From Dipteris shenzhenensis (taxonomy: Eukaryota > Polypodiophyta > Polypodiopsida > Gleicheniales): a stretch of 64,000 nucleotides of DNA. The stretch lies in NCBI GenBank assembly GCA_047967505.1, contig CM106538.1. One strand, 5' to 3'. The translations under genes and the position numbers were made by a program. The notes beneath the pieces were generated by a model, which made no database searches, was not told the origin of the DNA, and was given only the letters and a program-made list of their open reading frames with translations. This document shows, in pieces, positions 45,330 to 57,227 of this stretch. Each line of letters begins with the position of its first letter. Within the stretch, counting starts at the first letter, position 1.

Positions 45330-45970
45330 ATAATGGAGTCAAGATCATGGTCCCTTATATGTCATGTGATATGCCCAGACTGCAGCATCCAACTTGGTAT
45401 CCCAATCTCAATGATGTATACTCATCTATTTTTGTTAGAAAAGACTTGAGTACCTTGTTGGTTGACTCATCTTGACCATTGCATTGAGGACAATATGAAA
45501 TACATTCCTTGATCTCACTGACAAACTCAATTGGACAACTATACTTGCAAATGATTTAGTCATAGGTGGAATTAGTTGTAGTTTGAGTGGAGTTGTCTCT
45601 TAGTGCCTTAGATTCTTCCCATTCGGTGGCATAATATATAGCCACTATAATGTAGTTGTTTTGTGTATATTGAACAATGTTCTTGAATGGGCAAACATAA
45701 TCCAATCCCTACCATTGAAATGCTTTCCAAGGATATCTTGGTTATAGGGGCATATGATGCTATGGTAGCGGGCAGTCCGGTCCTTTAGCATAATCACATT
45801 CCACACAATGATCATGAGAATCTTAGAATAGGGTACTCCACCATGATCCTAGTTGCAAAACCTTGTGTTCGCCCTTGAGATGTCCTCCAACGAGTCCTAT
45901 ATGTGCTTCATTCAATACAACCACTTGCTCATGAGGATAGAACCCATGATGTAGAATTTCATCTACTCCC
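45330..45970 (-). pseudogene. Ty3/gypsy integrase remnant
   Basis: Reading down from 45970 the - strand gives EAHIGLVGGHLKGEHKVLQL, then a C..C pair (CVECDYAKG) of the HHCC zinc finger, then YIIVAIYYATEWEESKALRD in place of the usual YILVATDYFTKWVEA integrase core. CPIEFVSEIK and CPQCNGQDESTNKVLKS follow, like the end of the core. Stops interrupt it and acidic active-site residues are altered. This is a different gypsy copy from the one at 9.5-14.3 kb. Confidence 0.8.
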
Positions 45971-46204
45971 TACATGTTCCCTCCAATTAAGCCATACTTC
46001 CAAGCTTTCAAAGCTAACTACTTACGCTTGTCTTGGGGCATATGCTTGGACAATGTGGGTTGTGACAAATAATGGATTACCTCATCAAACTCTACTTCAA
46101 ATAGATCATAGCAAACAATTGAGCATCTAGAAGCTTGTTTGAACTCCTTGAATTTGGTATAGGGTAGGGATAGTCTCTACACTTGCATGTTCCTTCCTCA
46201 TTTC

Positions 46205-46282
46205 TTGAATTATTGTAGATTCAATTCTTACAATCACTAGTCATCCTTGGATGATTGAATTCTTACAATCACTAGTCATCCT
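46205..46282. repeat. 38-bp tandem duplication
   Basis: 'gatt.aattcttacaatcac' and 'tagtcatccttg.atgatt' occur twice in succession. Confidence 0.85.
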
Positions 46283-46916
46283 TGAATGATTGTTTTGTTA
46301 ATCAAATATAAAAGAGCTTGGCGAGAACAACATAGAAGATCAAAGGATTACCAAGAAAGTATCAATGGGGTAACTCTGCGCCATGCTTGCTAAGAAAGAT
46401 AGAGTTAGGGTAAAGATTGATCTGCCTGCAAACTCCCTCATATCCACAATCAAGAGCATGTATATTGGGCTGCTATGACTAGGTAGATAGTTCATAAAGA
46501 CTTCTATGAGTAGAATGGGAACCTACATCATGAATCCAAGTTATACATGATTGTTTAAAACCTTTGAGAAGGCTAATCCTAGCAAGAGATTTTGTGCAAG
46601 TCACCTACTTAAGTCTAGCATCATCAATCTACAAGTTATGTTTGTTCTCAAGATAGAGCTTTTGGTAGATAGCAAGAAGACAATTATCGACAGATGCAGC
46701 AAGAAAATACTCATTTTCCAACATGCATGCAAACATAACTAGCACCCTTGACCAAGCATTCCAAGCTAGCAGAATGGGATAGCCTTGATCCACAAAGAGT
46801 GAAGCCATACTAGTGCATAGTCCTACATTGGAAACACAGGATTGGCAACATTCCCATGCTTCTTTAGCCATGCAACAAACACCTATATTTTTTTCCACCT
46901 CTTGCAAAGTATCACA

Positions 46917-47273
46917 TGAGAAAACATGCGTGCCTCAGGATCTATGGAGTGCTCTAAGGTGGATGAAACCTATGTGTAAACATGATGAAGAGAGTACCTC
47001 AAGTCAATTAATAGATTAGCTTGGACTCATAAACAGAATCTTGAGTGTATGTGCATTTCTCTATTCAAAAATACATGATAGGCTTCTTATATAGAGAGAG
47101 CCCTTTGAATAGTCAACACTTGTGGGATCCTCTGATCCACATCTCTCCTTGTGGGGATATCCTTGATCCACATCTCCACAGCATGTAGTCCACATCCTAG
47201 GGTGGCTACTTTAATACATTCCTATACCATACCTTAGCCTCTAATTATGTGCACATGGCACCATATCTCAACA
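46917..47273 (-). repeat. 3' LTR of the non-autonomous element
   Basis: Shorter than its partner because of small deletions near 46995 and 47010. Contains a TATATA core near 47091 on the - strand. Confidence 0.92.
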
Positions 47274-48199
47274 CCTCCCCATGGTGCCATGATCCATTGG
47301 CTACTGCAAGGTGGTGAGATGTGAGTTTACATTCCATCACCTCTCCTTAGTGCATACCTTGCTACATAAGGTGGTCACGTGTGGCTGTCAATACCTCCCC
47401 TGAGTGCTTGCATGGCTACTCTCAAGTAGTCAGGTTTGATTACAAGAATATACGCTAAAGGTGGAAAGACTTTTGCTTCTCAATACATGTTGTCGATGGC
47501 GTTCTCTTCTTTGCTTGATGTAGCTTGATGCATGATGCTTTGTTCTTCCATGTGCCTTAATGCTTTATGTGTGGGATGCCATGCTTTGTGTTATGATCAT
47601 CTCGTGCACTTGTGCTTTTGGCATGCTTATGACAGCGATGTGTGCATTCATGCTTTGATTTGTCATTTGTTGCAAAGGTATTGCCAATTGATTTCTTTCA
47701 ATATTGGCAGTGTCTAATCGCATACAATGATTCTGACTTGACACACACGTAGAGTTCAAAAAGGAGATCACTTTTCCTTTTTGGAGCGCGTGCAAATTCT
47801 TTTTGGATTGAAAGTTACGGTGTGGCTAGTCAAAGTTTTTATGAGGAAGAGGCCTTCGATGATGATGTGGCATAGGGATTCATATGCTGCTTACAAAGTG
47901 TGCTTGTGAGGGACTATGCTTGGGTGGCACTATTGACTGTGCATGATGATGTGGCAAGCTGTGGATGTGGCACAGTCTTAACTAGCCCTCCAAACTGATG
48001 GTTTTACTAAAACTGACCAGGGTTCCAGCCCAATCTTAACACGTGTCAAAGTTTTAACCACTAACCAATGCTAACCAACCCTTTACACGAGTGACCACAC
48101 CTTGGCTAACCAAGCTTAATTGAATTTAACCAAGGTAAAGCCTTATTTGCCACGTGGCCCTTTGTTTTTTCATTTTCTTCTTCTAGGGGAAAGCAAAAA

Positions 48200-49150
48200 T
48201 ATGGCGACGCGACGAGTTGCAGCGACTCTGCTCTTCTTCTTCAGCGACCCTGTTCTTCTTGGTCGTCCTCCTTTCACAAGCCTTTCAGTCATTTGGGTGG
48301 TCACAGGCGGCTAGACGTGCAGTTGCTGCAACTTCGTTGGCTGTGCAGATGCTGGAAGCTCGTGAGCTTGTAGAAACCTTGGTTGCCGGCTCTGTTGGGG
48401 TGTAGTGAAGAGATTGTGGTGTTGCTCGTGGAGATTTGGCGATTCAAAAGGCTATCCTTGCTTCCTACAGGTGGTCGTCATAGATGGCAGCTGGAAATTC
48501 CTCTCATTTTGGCTTACCCGCTGTTGTGACCCAAATGGCGCTGAGGCACCAAGCTGTGTGTGTCGCTGCTATTGCTTGCCGCCAGACACCAACTCAAACT
48601 ACGTTCATAGCATGAGTTTGGGCTTGTGGATTTCCATCGCATGTCAAAGCAATGGGCTTGTGGATCTCCACCACGCAGAAAATAGATTGCATCCAGCAAC
48701 AACAAGCAGCGATGTCGGATGCCAAAAGGAAGAGATTTCTTCACGACTCACACGATTTCACCTCGCTTATGAAGGGATTGTGCAGCCATGCTGGAGCAAA
48801 GGCAAAGCGCAGTGATGGTGCAAGGGGTAAAGAATATTAGCTAGTAGATGATGGTGCCTAACCTGGCCAGATCGTCGGCGACGGTGAAGTCTCTATTGCA
48901 GCTCCATGAATTTAAAGAGTCGATTCAATACAATCAACCATAGGAGCTAGCGATTCTTTTTGCTATTGATGATTGCGTTGAAGCTTGCGGCTACCTTAGT
49001 GTGAGGCGTTGAGTGTTAGACTTGATGGTAGACGTGCTCAGCACGGGATGGGCCAGGAATTGTTGCTTGTGATGATTGTCTTGGAGGTTCTTGCAGGAGC
49101 CGATTCTGTCGATACAGAGCCTGAGGAAGCCGTGCTTGCATGTAAGAAGG
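48200..49150. other. GC-richer internal segment of the element, possible captured sequence
   Basis: This interior block is richer in GC than either flank. On the + strand it holds short frames such as 48217-48405, starting MQRLCSSSSATLFFLVVLLS, which looks like a signal peptide but is antisense to the element. On the - strand no Gag motif is visible. Non-autonomous elements often carry captured host DNA, so this is a candidate, but nothing identifies a source gene. Confidence 0.3.
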
Positions 49151-49443
49151 CTATAAAGTTGTAGCCTCTCTAGTTGCTTGCTTTCCAGATTGCTTGGGAG
49201 CCTTAGTCCTATTTGCGTCCTTTAGACTAAGGTAGTCTAAGATGTTGATAGTCTCTCAAGGAAAGTATGAAGACTCTCTAAGAACCTCTCTCACGAATTT
49301 CTCACAAGAAGGATTAAAATGAGCGGAAACTTATGGATGGAAATTTCTCTCAGAGAGAACACTCAAGAGCAACACTCTCGATCTAAAACTAAAACTAACC
49401 TAGGAGAACTCATGAGCTCCTAAGACATGCCTATAACTGATTA

Positions 49444-49455
49444 GCTCTGATACCA
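49444..49455 (-). other. Primer-binding site of the non-autonomous element
   Basis: TGGTATCAGAGC on the - strand directly abuts the 5' LTR and matches the 3' end of plant initiator tRNA-Met. Confidence 0.93.
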
Positions 49456-49830
49456 TGAGAAAACATGCGTGCCTCAGGATCTATGGAGTGCTCTAAGGTG
49501 GATGGAACCTATGTGTAAAGATGATGAAGAGAGTTCTCATGACATGTACCTCAAGTCAATTAGGTTCCAAGATAGATTAGCTTGGACTCATAAACAGAAT
49601 CTTGAGTGTATGTGCATTTCTCTATTCAACAATACATGATAGGCTTCTTATATATAAAGAGAGCCCTTTGAATAGCACTTGTGGGATCCTCTAATCCACA
49701 TCTCTCCTTGTGGATATCCTTGAACCACATCTCCACATCATGTAGTCCACATCCTAGGGTGGCTACTTTAATACATTCCTATACCATACCTTAGCCTCTA
49801 ATTATGTGCACATGGCACCATATCTCAACA
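49456..49830 (-). repeat. 5' LTR of the non-autonomous element
   Basis: Full-length 375-bp LTR with a TATA-like TTTATATATAAG on the - strand at about 49648-49659. The remaining 190 bp to the PBS side would be R and U5. Confidence 0.92.
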
Positions 49831-49835
49831 TCACA

Positions 49836-50456
49836 AAGTTCAAAGGTCATCTCTTATGAATTTCTACAGTATACATAGCAACAATCCTGCAAATTAGCTT
49901 ACTGACTCAACTAGAACTGGACCTACCAAGAGTGGTGCACCACAAGAACAATATTTTCATTCACCACTACATGTCATAGATGAATGTCCTCAAACACTAA
50001 TTTAAATGGATAAAAAGTCTTATAACCAAAAAATTAACAAAACTATAACCACCGAGCAATATATTAGTTAAAAAAGATGATCCGCTTGGCGTAGGACTCC
50101 CCTTAGTCACAATAGATTGCAATGGCACACCTCCTTCTTTTGACTTGTCTTGATCCTCCTCTTCACTAATGTTATCCACTTTTATATTTTTCTATTTTTA
50201 ATTTGATAAATCTGTGATCTGATTTCCTATTGGCATTCTTTCTTGTAATCCAAGATTGGATTCCCTCCAAAGATACATGGCATTCCCATGCACCAAATGC
50301 ACTTCTACAAATGTTATCTCCATTGCAAACAAGATTTCCATGATCATTTCCTTCAATAAGAACCTAAAGATGTACCTTCTCATAAAAGCATGAAACGTGC
50401 GAGCATTGTGACCAAAGCATTTTTGTATTAGTTCCTTCTTCCCCTATGCACACTTG
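49836..50456 (-). pseudogene. Coding-like remnant interrupted by the LTR element
   Basis: On the - strand, broken frames at 49997-50383 and 46629-46907 lie on either side of the element. They may be one old retroelement sequence split by it. They contain no recognisable motif. Confidence 0.25.
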
Positions 50457-50695
50457 ACCTTTTGTGCTTCACACTTACTTCTTCTTTGGAAGATTGGCAT
50501 GACCTAGTACCTATAGCTAGTCCGCTATCAATGGCTAGCCTTTGACATTCTAGTCCTTGTACCCACAACTAACCTTTTTTGCTTCACACTTACTTCTTCT
50601 CTGGAAGATTGGCATGACCTAATAGCTATAGCTTGTCTTTGCTATTACCAATGGCTAGCCTTTGACATTCTAGTCCTTGTACCAAAATATAATAT
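50457..50695. repeat. 115-bp tandem duplication
   Basis: GCTTCACACTTACTTCTTCT begins at 50466 and 50581, each followed by 'ggaagattggcatgaccta' and later 'atggctagcctttgacattc'. Confidence 0.9.
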
Positions 50696-51108
50696 ATAAA
50701 AACCCTCCAAGATTTGCAATGGACACAAGCATGTACCCCCGTTTTCTAAACACTTTTTCAACATCCCTCAAATGCACTTGGTATGCAGTCTGTTCTTCCT
50801 TACTATAGCTAGCATCAGTAGACCACTCTTGCACCCTTGTGTAATCCCTCTCTAGAACTTTGTCCCACTGAACAAACCTAACGTCAACAAAATTGCATTG
50901 CAAGAACGAGGACTATTATTCACTTCTCAAGATCACTTGCATCCATGCAACTAGTGTGTGAGTGTGATAATCCAATATAATTAGGTCTTGTTGTGAAGGT
51001 GTTTTCACCATTGTGTATCTGTAGCCTATAAATTATAGATACACAAAACACACAACCTTGAACTTCATCAACATGAATACATTGATAAAAAAGAAACATA
51101 CTGCATAA

Positions 51109-53150
51109 TTGAACTTGTGGGATTGTTGTGTCTAAAAGCATTTTGTCCACTTTGGATCTTGTGGGTTGAAAGGTAGTGGCTTTTCACCTACAAAATTCTC
51201 CAACACTCTGGATTCCCAACACTATGGATTCCCCTTGTGTGGGGATGTACCTATGCAAGTCAAAACACTCCAAATCTTTAAGAGGATTGTATTAACAGTT
51301 CTTATCAATTGGTTTTGATGAAAGTTTGCACAAGGGAACATCTGGAAACCTCTCCTCATGGTCCATGAAGTGAGTTTTGGATCAAGATGTTGTGACAATC
51401 TGGCCAGAGTCTTGTAGGAAAGTCATCAATTTTGCTTCTAGCTCTTTCCTAATTTTCTTCTTGCTTGAACTTTAGGGGGTCAAGGCTCCACCTGCTACAC
51501 CAAATGTGCACATAAGTACTTGAGAGACAGCCTCACTAACTTTAGACATCAGTACAAGAGGAGCGGTTGGCTTCTCTAGCTGCGAGGAGCCCACAACTTG
51601 TGACTCTTTTTAAGACCTTAAACTGGTATTCACCATCTTTTTTAGGTCTTTCCTCCCCTTCCTCAACTGAAGTTTGGGAACCATTTTCTTTAGGACACTT
51701 CATCTCACTTTAGTTGGGATGTGAGGTTGGTGGGATAAGACAAATTTGTTCACTTAAACGAACTTTAGTTGGTCCATGAGGTCGGTGGGCGAGGAGACTA
51801 TAGTTTGATTCAAGAAACTTCACTTGTGACTCTTTTAAAGATATTAAACTGGTATTCGCCAACTTTTCTAGGTCCTTCCTTCCCTTCTTGAATTGATGTT
51901 TGGGAACCATTTTCTTTAGGACACTTCATCTCACTTGGGATGTGAGGTTGGTGGGCTAAGACACTTCTGTTCACTTAAACAAACTTCAGTTGGTCCACAA
52001 GGTTGGTGGGCGAGGATACTATAGTTTGGGTCGAGAAACTTAAATTGGGATGTGAGGTTGGTGGGTGGGGACACTTTAGTTCACTTCAAGAAATTTCAGT
52101 TGGGAGGATGTGAGGTGGACAAGCATGGACAATAAGAGAGAAGGTGAGGAAAAGTGCTTAGAGGCTGAGGGCAAGGAGGGCATGTCAACTTGACGGTGAA
52201 GAGGGATGCATGCTGGAGTCTTAAGGGCAAGAAGGTTGAGAAGAGCTGGAGGACGACAACTAACATACTTCATAATTGAACTTGTGGGATTGTTGTGTCC
52301 AAAAGCATTTTGTCCTGTGGGTTAAAAGGTAGTGGCTTTTCACCCACAAAAATCTCCAACACTATGGATTCCCCTTGTGTGGGGATGTACCCATGCAAGT
52401 CAAAACACTTCAACTCTTTAAGATGATTGTATTTGTAGTCCTTATCACTGGGTTTAATGAAATTTTGCACAAGGGCACATCTAGCAACCTCTCCTCATGG
52501 TCCATGAAGTGAGTTTTGCATCAAGATGCTATGACATTCTGGCCAAAGTCTTCTAGCAAAGTCATCAATTTTGGTCCTTGCTCTTTCCTAATTTTCTTCT
52601 TGCTTGAACTTTAGGGGGTCAAGGGTCCACCTACTGCACCAAATGTGCACATAAGTGCTTGAGAGACAGCCTCACTAATTTAGACATCAATGTAAGAGGA
52701 GTGGTTGGCTTCTCTGGCTGCGAGGAATCCACAACTGTGACCCTTTTTAAGACCTTAAACCGGTATTTGCCAACTTTTCTATGTCCTTCCTCCCCTTCAT
52801 CAACTGATGTTTGGGAATCATTTTCTTTAGGATACTTCCCCTCACTTTAGTTGGGATGTGAGGTTGGTGGGCTAAGACACTTCTGTTCACCTAAACAAAC
52901 TTCAGTTGGGCCATGAGGTTGGTGGGAGAGGATACTATAGTTTGATTCAAGAAACTTCAATTGGGATGTGAGGTTGGTGGGCGGGCACACTTCAGTTCAC
53001 TTCAAGAAATTTTAGTTGGGATGTGAGGCAGACAAGCATGGACAATAAGAGAGAAGGTGAGAAAAGGTGCTTAGAGGATGAGGCCAAGAAGGGCATGTCA
53101 ACTTGAGGGTGAAGAGGGATAAGGGTGAGAAGAGATGGAGGGTGACAATT
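51109..53150. repeat. Large tandem duplication, about 1.16-kb and 0.88-kb copies
   Basis: Copy 1 (about 51109-52265) and copy 2 (about 52266-53150) share 'cataattgaacttgtggg', 'ccccttgtgtggggatgta', 'caccaaatgtgcacataagt' and 'gacaagcatggacaataaga' in order. Copy 1 also contains an internal duplication of period 226 (landmark GGGAACCATTTTCTTTAGGA at 51676 and 51902), absent from copy 2. Several GATGTGAGGTTGGTGGG sub-repeats occur inside both. It is non-coding. Confidence 0.9.
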
Positions 53151-53399
53151 AAGGGCAAGGAGGGCTAGAGCTTGACCCTGAGGGGGGCAAGGAGGGAAAG
53201 AGGGAAAGAGACTGGAAAAAAGTAGCTTATCCAGTTTTACTTGCCTTATCTAGTGGCTGCCAACATGAGCTAGCATGGTCCAACATGGTTCAACTCTCAT
53301 TTTTACAACTAGACAACCGTTTCGCTTAGTAGGCCAAGTCATTTTTGCATTATGACCATGTGGCACACATCCAAACAAAGGGTGTGCCTTCTCATGAAG

Positions 53400-54560
53400 A
53401 TATCACCTTTTTAGCTTGATGATCATCAATAGTTGGTGCTGATGATGTATTGCCTTACACTTGCAATCCTTCTTGCCATGTTAGCATACCGACCATTGAC
53501 AATGTGACGTAGAACTATGCCACATGTTGAAAATACACCACCTCGGCTTGCCAATCATCAATAAGCACATTATCCATGATGTATCAAATGCCACAGCACC
53601 TCACATGTGTAGCCCTTCCTACCATCTTAGCATACTGACCATTGATAATGTGACGTAGCACTGTGCCATTTGTTAAAAATCCCATGACATCAGTTTGACT
53701 TTGAGTATTACAAATGAAAGTTGATATTGTTGTAGTAGATAATGGAATAGCAATTTGCATTCATGACATTTCACCTGTACATCACCTCATAAGTGCAACC
53801 ATTCTTACCATGTCAGCATACTGACCATTGGTAGCATATTGCCATGTCAACATACTAACCATTGGCAATGTGACACATCACTATTCCATGTGTTGTTGGT
53901 GACCATCGACAAGCTGACATGGCTTGAGTCACTAGTGCTCATGTGTAACCCCTTCTACCATGTAAAAATACCACCCATCTGTAATGTGACGTACAAATGT
54001 GCCATGTGTTGAAAATCCTAAATGTTATCTTGCTGACCATCACAAGCTAACATGTTGCCTACCACATCTCCTCACACGTGCAAACGTGCATCCTTTTCTT
54101 GCCATGCTAGCATATCGACCATCGACAATGTGATGTAGCACTATTCCATGTGTTGAAAATCTCACCACATCTTAGCTAGTAGTAAGCTACTTGCTAGTCA
54201 CATGCCCCACATGTGCATCCTTTCCTACCATGTGAGTAGATTGGCCATTGGCAATGTCACATAGCATAGTGCCACGTGTTGAAAATCCCAAGTCATCTTG
54301 TCAATCGTCTATAAGCTGATTGCCGATGATATGTCGCCAACCATCAACAACGTGACATAGTATAATGCCATGTGTTGAAATCCCACCACATTAACTTGCC
54401 AACCATCAGTAAGCTAATGTGGCTCCAATCACTTGTGCCGGCTTGTGCAGCACATTGTGCAAATTGGTCATCTTCTCGATCCTTGGCATGGCAAGTAGTC
54501 TTACTCACAGTTGTAACCTCTACAATCCTAACATGGCTACCATGTTGCACACATGTGGCT
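53400..54560. repeat. Diverged array of a 'GACCATTGACAATGTGACGTAG' family motif
   Basis: At least seven diverged units recur at about 53491, 53637, 53861, 53972, 54117, 54243 and 54341. Each has a 'accatcgacaatgtgac' core, then 'tgccatgtgttgaaaatcc', and usually an upstream 'accatgt.agcata' and a 'cacatgtgcatcc' stretch. Spacing varies from about 100 to 225 bp. It looks like an old minisatellite. Confidence 0.75.
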
Positions 54561-54757
54561 ATTGTACTTGGAGTAATTAATTTACCCTAAACCTAGTGCT
54601 AAACCTAACCTAGTACTAAAGCTAATTAATTTATCTTAAACCTAATGCCAATCTTCCTTAACTCACTTTATGAAATTCCATGGGCATGCACTGATGTTCT
54701 AGCCCTTCATTATTTGTGTTCTAGTCTCTGATCATTGGTTGAGTATCTTACTCTTGC

Positions 54758-55400
54758 AATGGAGGCCAATCTACTATTCAAAGATGGCAGTGATATGGTG
54801 GCCTTTGTTCCATTGATCAATGAAAGAGGTTTTGTGAGTCAAGATTTTCTATGTAAAATTTTTTATCCAAATCACTTTAAGTTTGTAGGCCATCATTGTG
54901 CTAGTGGATAAGAAAATATGCATGAGACTTGCTCCCCATTGTGATGTGGAGGAAAATGACATGTACATCCTTGAAGGGACATTGTTTATCTTGAAGGAGG
55001 TGACATACAATTCCAAATGTGAGACACTCATGAGGAGAAAGGTGTTAGTGGATAGAGAAAGTCAGAGTCCCCAATGTGGTTCCCTTGCAAACAAAGCTAT
55101 CCCATACCATGGTAAAAGTACTATTGAGAACTTGCTTACTATGATGTAGGAGAATAACTTAAGAAAGCTTGTAAGCAAAATTAAACAAGTTCGGCAAGTG
55201 GATGAGCTTCCAAGATTTTATCATGGAAATGTGATATTTGAGTTCCTTGCACAAAGGAATAATGGTAGGGATAGAGCACAAGCTAGATGGTTGAAGTGTA
55301 ATAATTTAACTTGTCCATGGCACATGTTTAAAGAATGGCATTTGCAATGATAGTTGTTTCAAAGGATTTATGAAGAGGACGTGCATAGTGGGCCTTTGAG
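54758..55400 (+). pseudogene. Unidentified coding-like remnant
   Basis: A frame from 54758 reads MEANLLFKDGSDMVAFVPLI, and an overlapping one continues at 54898-55149 and beyond to about 55350, with GNVIFEFLAQRNNGRDRAQA. The composition looks protein-coding, but frameshifts intervene and I recognise no family. It may be a transposon-derived fragment. Confidence 0.25.
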
Positions 55401-55866
55401 CCACAACTAATAGGAGGATGTTTTGCCACTACCACAAGAAGCTTGCCAAGTAGTGCAGGGGTAGCAACATCAAAGAAATTATTGGAGAAGACGAGAGACA
55501 TGGTGATAGAGTGGTTATTGTCAAGAAGAATCTAGGTCAAAGAAGGATGCAAATATCTAGGGCAAAAAGACTGGTTATGACGTCCTTGGTACACGAGGGT
55601 GGCCATGAGCTTGGAGAAAAGGCGCACCATGATGTCTTGGAGGAGCTCAAACCTTGAGTTCAAAACAATAACTGTGTATGCATCATGATCTAATTGAAAT
55701 ATCAGTGTGAGCTTAACCTCTTGTATATTAAAGGCTTCAAGGATGATTTCCCAAGGACACAAAGGGACTAGTGGTTCGGGGTCCTTTGGGTATGATCAAT
55801 TGTTGTTATTGAAGAGGGATCGCACCTATCACAAAGAAAATTTCCAAGCCAATGGAGTGAATATGA

Positions 55867-57040
55867 TCATTGTTTTGTCTTCAAGTTGTCAACAATGGGG
55901 CATGTGTCGAGTGTTGATCTTCTAACAATTGCATTAGCATCTTGTAGCACAAGTTGCACAAATGGCAATTGTCTGATATCTTTCAACAACAAGTTTAGAG
56001 TATGAGCCCCATAAGAAACCCAGGTAATCATGGGATACTTTGCCATTATCATCTCACCCGGAGCGTTATAGTTTGATGCATTATCTCTTACTAATGCATT
56101 AACATTCCCACTGTCACTGGTTTTGCGAATTACTTTTCACATATTTTAAAAATATATGCTGTAGTTTTTTCTTTTAGGGAGGTGTCAATACTCTCCAAGA
56201 ACATTGTTCCCTTGGGAGTAATGCACACTATATTTATTAACGATCTAGCCTACTTACTAGTCCATCCATCAAAAGCAAGAGTGCACCCGCATGTAGGAAT
56301 AAAATCCTGTTTTCTATTCTTTAGACAATCTTCCACAATCTTTTTAACTCTATCAAGATGATCCATTCTTATTTTGTTATAATATGGCATAACAAATTCT
56401 GGTCTAGCACATGACATGACGGAACGTCTCACCTCTCATGACGTTGAAAGGTATGCCATTTTTTACAAATGCTTCCATCCATCTCATGTGCTCTTCGTGC
56501 ACTTCTTGTCAAAGAAAACCATTCTCCATAGATGAGTGGTCTCCTCTTTTTCTTTTCCTTACTTGACTGACATTTATTGCATAAAAATTGATATGCAATC
56601 TATTCGTTTGTAAATCTACACTCCCAGGACGTGCTGAGGAGCTCACCTATGATCTATTTGTTTGCAGATCTACATTTGCATTATGTGTTGAGGTATCTCT
56701 TACATTTGACGGCTCTTCTATCTCTTCTCCTTCAATTGTCTCATCGACCTCAGCACTAACATTAGCACTTCTAGCACTCCTTATCAGAGGTTGATTAACC
56801 ACTCTTATCACTTTTTCTAAATATGATTTGCACAAAGGAATAACATCAGACGGAGAGCATGTACAAGCCTCAACATCATTCCAGTCCCTAAAAAATATTG
56901 CTTGATGCAAGTAGCACCGCCCATAAACTTGTGTCCACAATATTACACTGCAAGAAAGAGACTTAAGGCATGCACTTTCTGTATCCCCATCACATATGAC
57001 CAAATCTTGCCGCGCACCATGCTTTTGAGGTTGCATGCAA
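55867..57040 (-). pseudogene. hAT-family transposase remnant (BED finger and DUF659)
   Basis: Reading down the - strand: a BED-finger-like piece around 57030-56850 (IWSYVMGIQKVHA, then CGHKFMGGATCIKQYF one frame away, then DVEACTCSPSDV), an acidic linker, then GCTLAFDGWTSK near 56290-56255 and LINIVCITPKGTMFLESIDT near 56240-56180. Finally KYPMITWVSYGAHTLNLLLK sits near 56040-55980. This is the standard order of plant DUF659-type hAT transposases. There are several stops and frameshifts, and the C-terminal dimerisation region was not found below 55867. Terminal inverted repeats were not identified. Confidence 0.85.
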
Positions 57041-57227
57041 AAACATAAAAGATAAATAAAATATAACTTAAAAAATAAAGGACACATAAATCATTACTTG
57101 TGTATGCAAAAGGAACACGATACAATAAATATTTCATTGAAAGCAAAAAATATTCATCCAAACACACTTTCAAGAATACAAGATTGTAGATACATCAATT
57201 CAACGACAAGTACAACAATGTTTATCT

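Larger units (their letters stand above)
46917..49830 (-). mobile_element. Complete non-autonomous LTR retrotransposon, 2914 bp
   Basis: Two LTRs, 46917-47273 (357 bp) and 49456-49830 (375 bp), start TGAGAAAACATG and end TCTCAACA on the + strand. TCACA flanks both outer edges (46912-46916 and 49831-49835), a perfect 5-bp target duplication. Next to the right LTR the - strand reads TGGTATCAGAGC, the initiator tRNA-Met PBS, so the element points left. Next to the left LTR the - strand has ATGGGGAGGTG, a polypurine tract. The 2.18-kb interior has no recognisable gag or pol. By eye the LTRs differ by about eight substitutions plus indels, suggesting a fairly recent insertion. It would depend on another element's enzymes (LARD-like). 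Confidence 0.93.

Noticed and set aside
48120-48840. Overlapping + strand frames as a host secreted-protein gene
   Set aside because: Frames are short, overlap out of phase and end abruptly; the region is inside an LTR element. Kept only as possible captured DNA.
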